NCBI RefSeq assembly: GCF_001907975.1
Contig: NZ_CP017834.1
Coordinates: forward strand, 1,100,278-1,164,277
Source: Silvanigrella aquatica
GTDB taxonomy: Bacteria; Bdellovibrionota_B; Oligoflexia; Silvanigrellales; Silvanigrellaceae
DNA length: 64,000 bases
Reading direction: 5' to 3'
Shown here: one piece after another, positions 63,949 through 64,000 of the stretch
How positions within the stretch are numbered: the first letter of the stretch is position 1
Layout: every line of letters starts with the position of its first letter
Notes under the pieces: generated by a model
Databases searched by the model: none
Seen by the model: the letters and a program-made list of their open reading frames with translations, nothing else
What the model was told of the DNA's origin: nothing
Position numbers and translations under genes: made by a program

Positions 63949-64000
63949 TCTTTTTTTTGAATTTTTTAATTAAATTTTTTTAAAAAATATATTCATAAAT

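Overview
The window is AT-rich, Gram-negative bacterial chromosome. It encodes a type II secretion apparatus with a secretin, lipoproteins with lipoboxes, an LpoB-like penicillin-binding protein activator, NadB, GatCAB, FolE2 and EttA. The overall flavour is AT-rich, secretion-heavy and rich in RCC1-like lipoproteins, with a GspC/D-type system and chemosensory proteins ending in a GDVVFF-like tail. This suggests the Bdellovibrionota/Oligoflexia side of the old Deltaproteobacteria, perhaps a Silvanigrella-like organism. The lineage is an inference; no rRNA is present to fix it.

Layout. 1-8.7 kb holds carbon metabolism and uptake: pyruvate phosphate dikinase, a FucP-type sugar MFS porter and a xylose-type ABC importer xylFGH behind a clear sigma70 promoter. 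8.7-11.3 kb is a ferrous iron island: a promoter overlapped by a near-ideal 7-1-7 Fur box, feoA, feoB and a 56-residue Cys-rich FeoB partner. 11.3-19 kb holds an NtrC-type response regulator, shikimate kinase, a secreted alpha-carbonic anhydrase, a GlcNAc-kinase-like/nagA pair, an unusual OsmC-SDR fusion and a CinA-like protein. 19.2-21.4 kb is a two-gene unit of a 2OG-Fe(II) oxygenase and a PLP amino-acid decarboxylase. 21.5-25.7 kb has a cytidylate-kinase-like protein and gatCAB. 25.9-33.7 kb is an accessory stretch: a TetR regulator, two tandem paralogous unknown proteins, three orphan periplasmic binding proteins, a zinc phospholipase C/P1-nuclease-like secreted enzyme and a small hypothetical cluster.

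33.8-39.7 kb is housekeeping: ettA, a GT2-GtrA glycosyltransferase and nadB on the minus strand, lpoB and frr on the plus strand. At 40.1-41.2 kb an IS982-like element (1024 bp, perfect 18-bp inverted repeats, frameshifted transposase) separates a truncated histidine kinase from a small ORF that is coupled to a CpdA-like phosphodiesterase. 42-44 kb carries folE2, a membrane protein, an OsmC protein and a 47-codon HIT-like N-terminal remnant.

44.1-58.4 kb, all on the minus strand, is one long type II secretion operon. It is headed by a PAS-SpoIIE-type phosphatase, followed by two tandem GspC-like proteins, then gspD-E-F-G-H-I-J-K and a membrane metallophosphoesterase. I see no gspL or gspM. 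Divergent from it lie a membrane-anchored chemoreceptor-like protein without a periplasmic sensor and a sigma54-activator-like AAA+ protein with a broken GAFTGA loop. The window ends with an RCC1-repeat lipoprotein gene. It is frameshifted at a run of ten G (nine G would restore one continuous frame) and bracketed by a 126-bp direct duplication of the 3' end of the preceding regulator gene. This looks like a phase-variable surface-protein cassette or the first unit of a tandem array, and it is the most interesting lead here.
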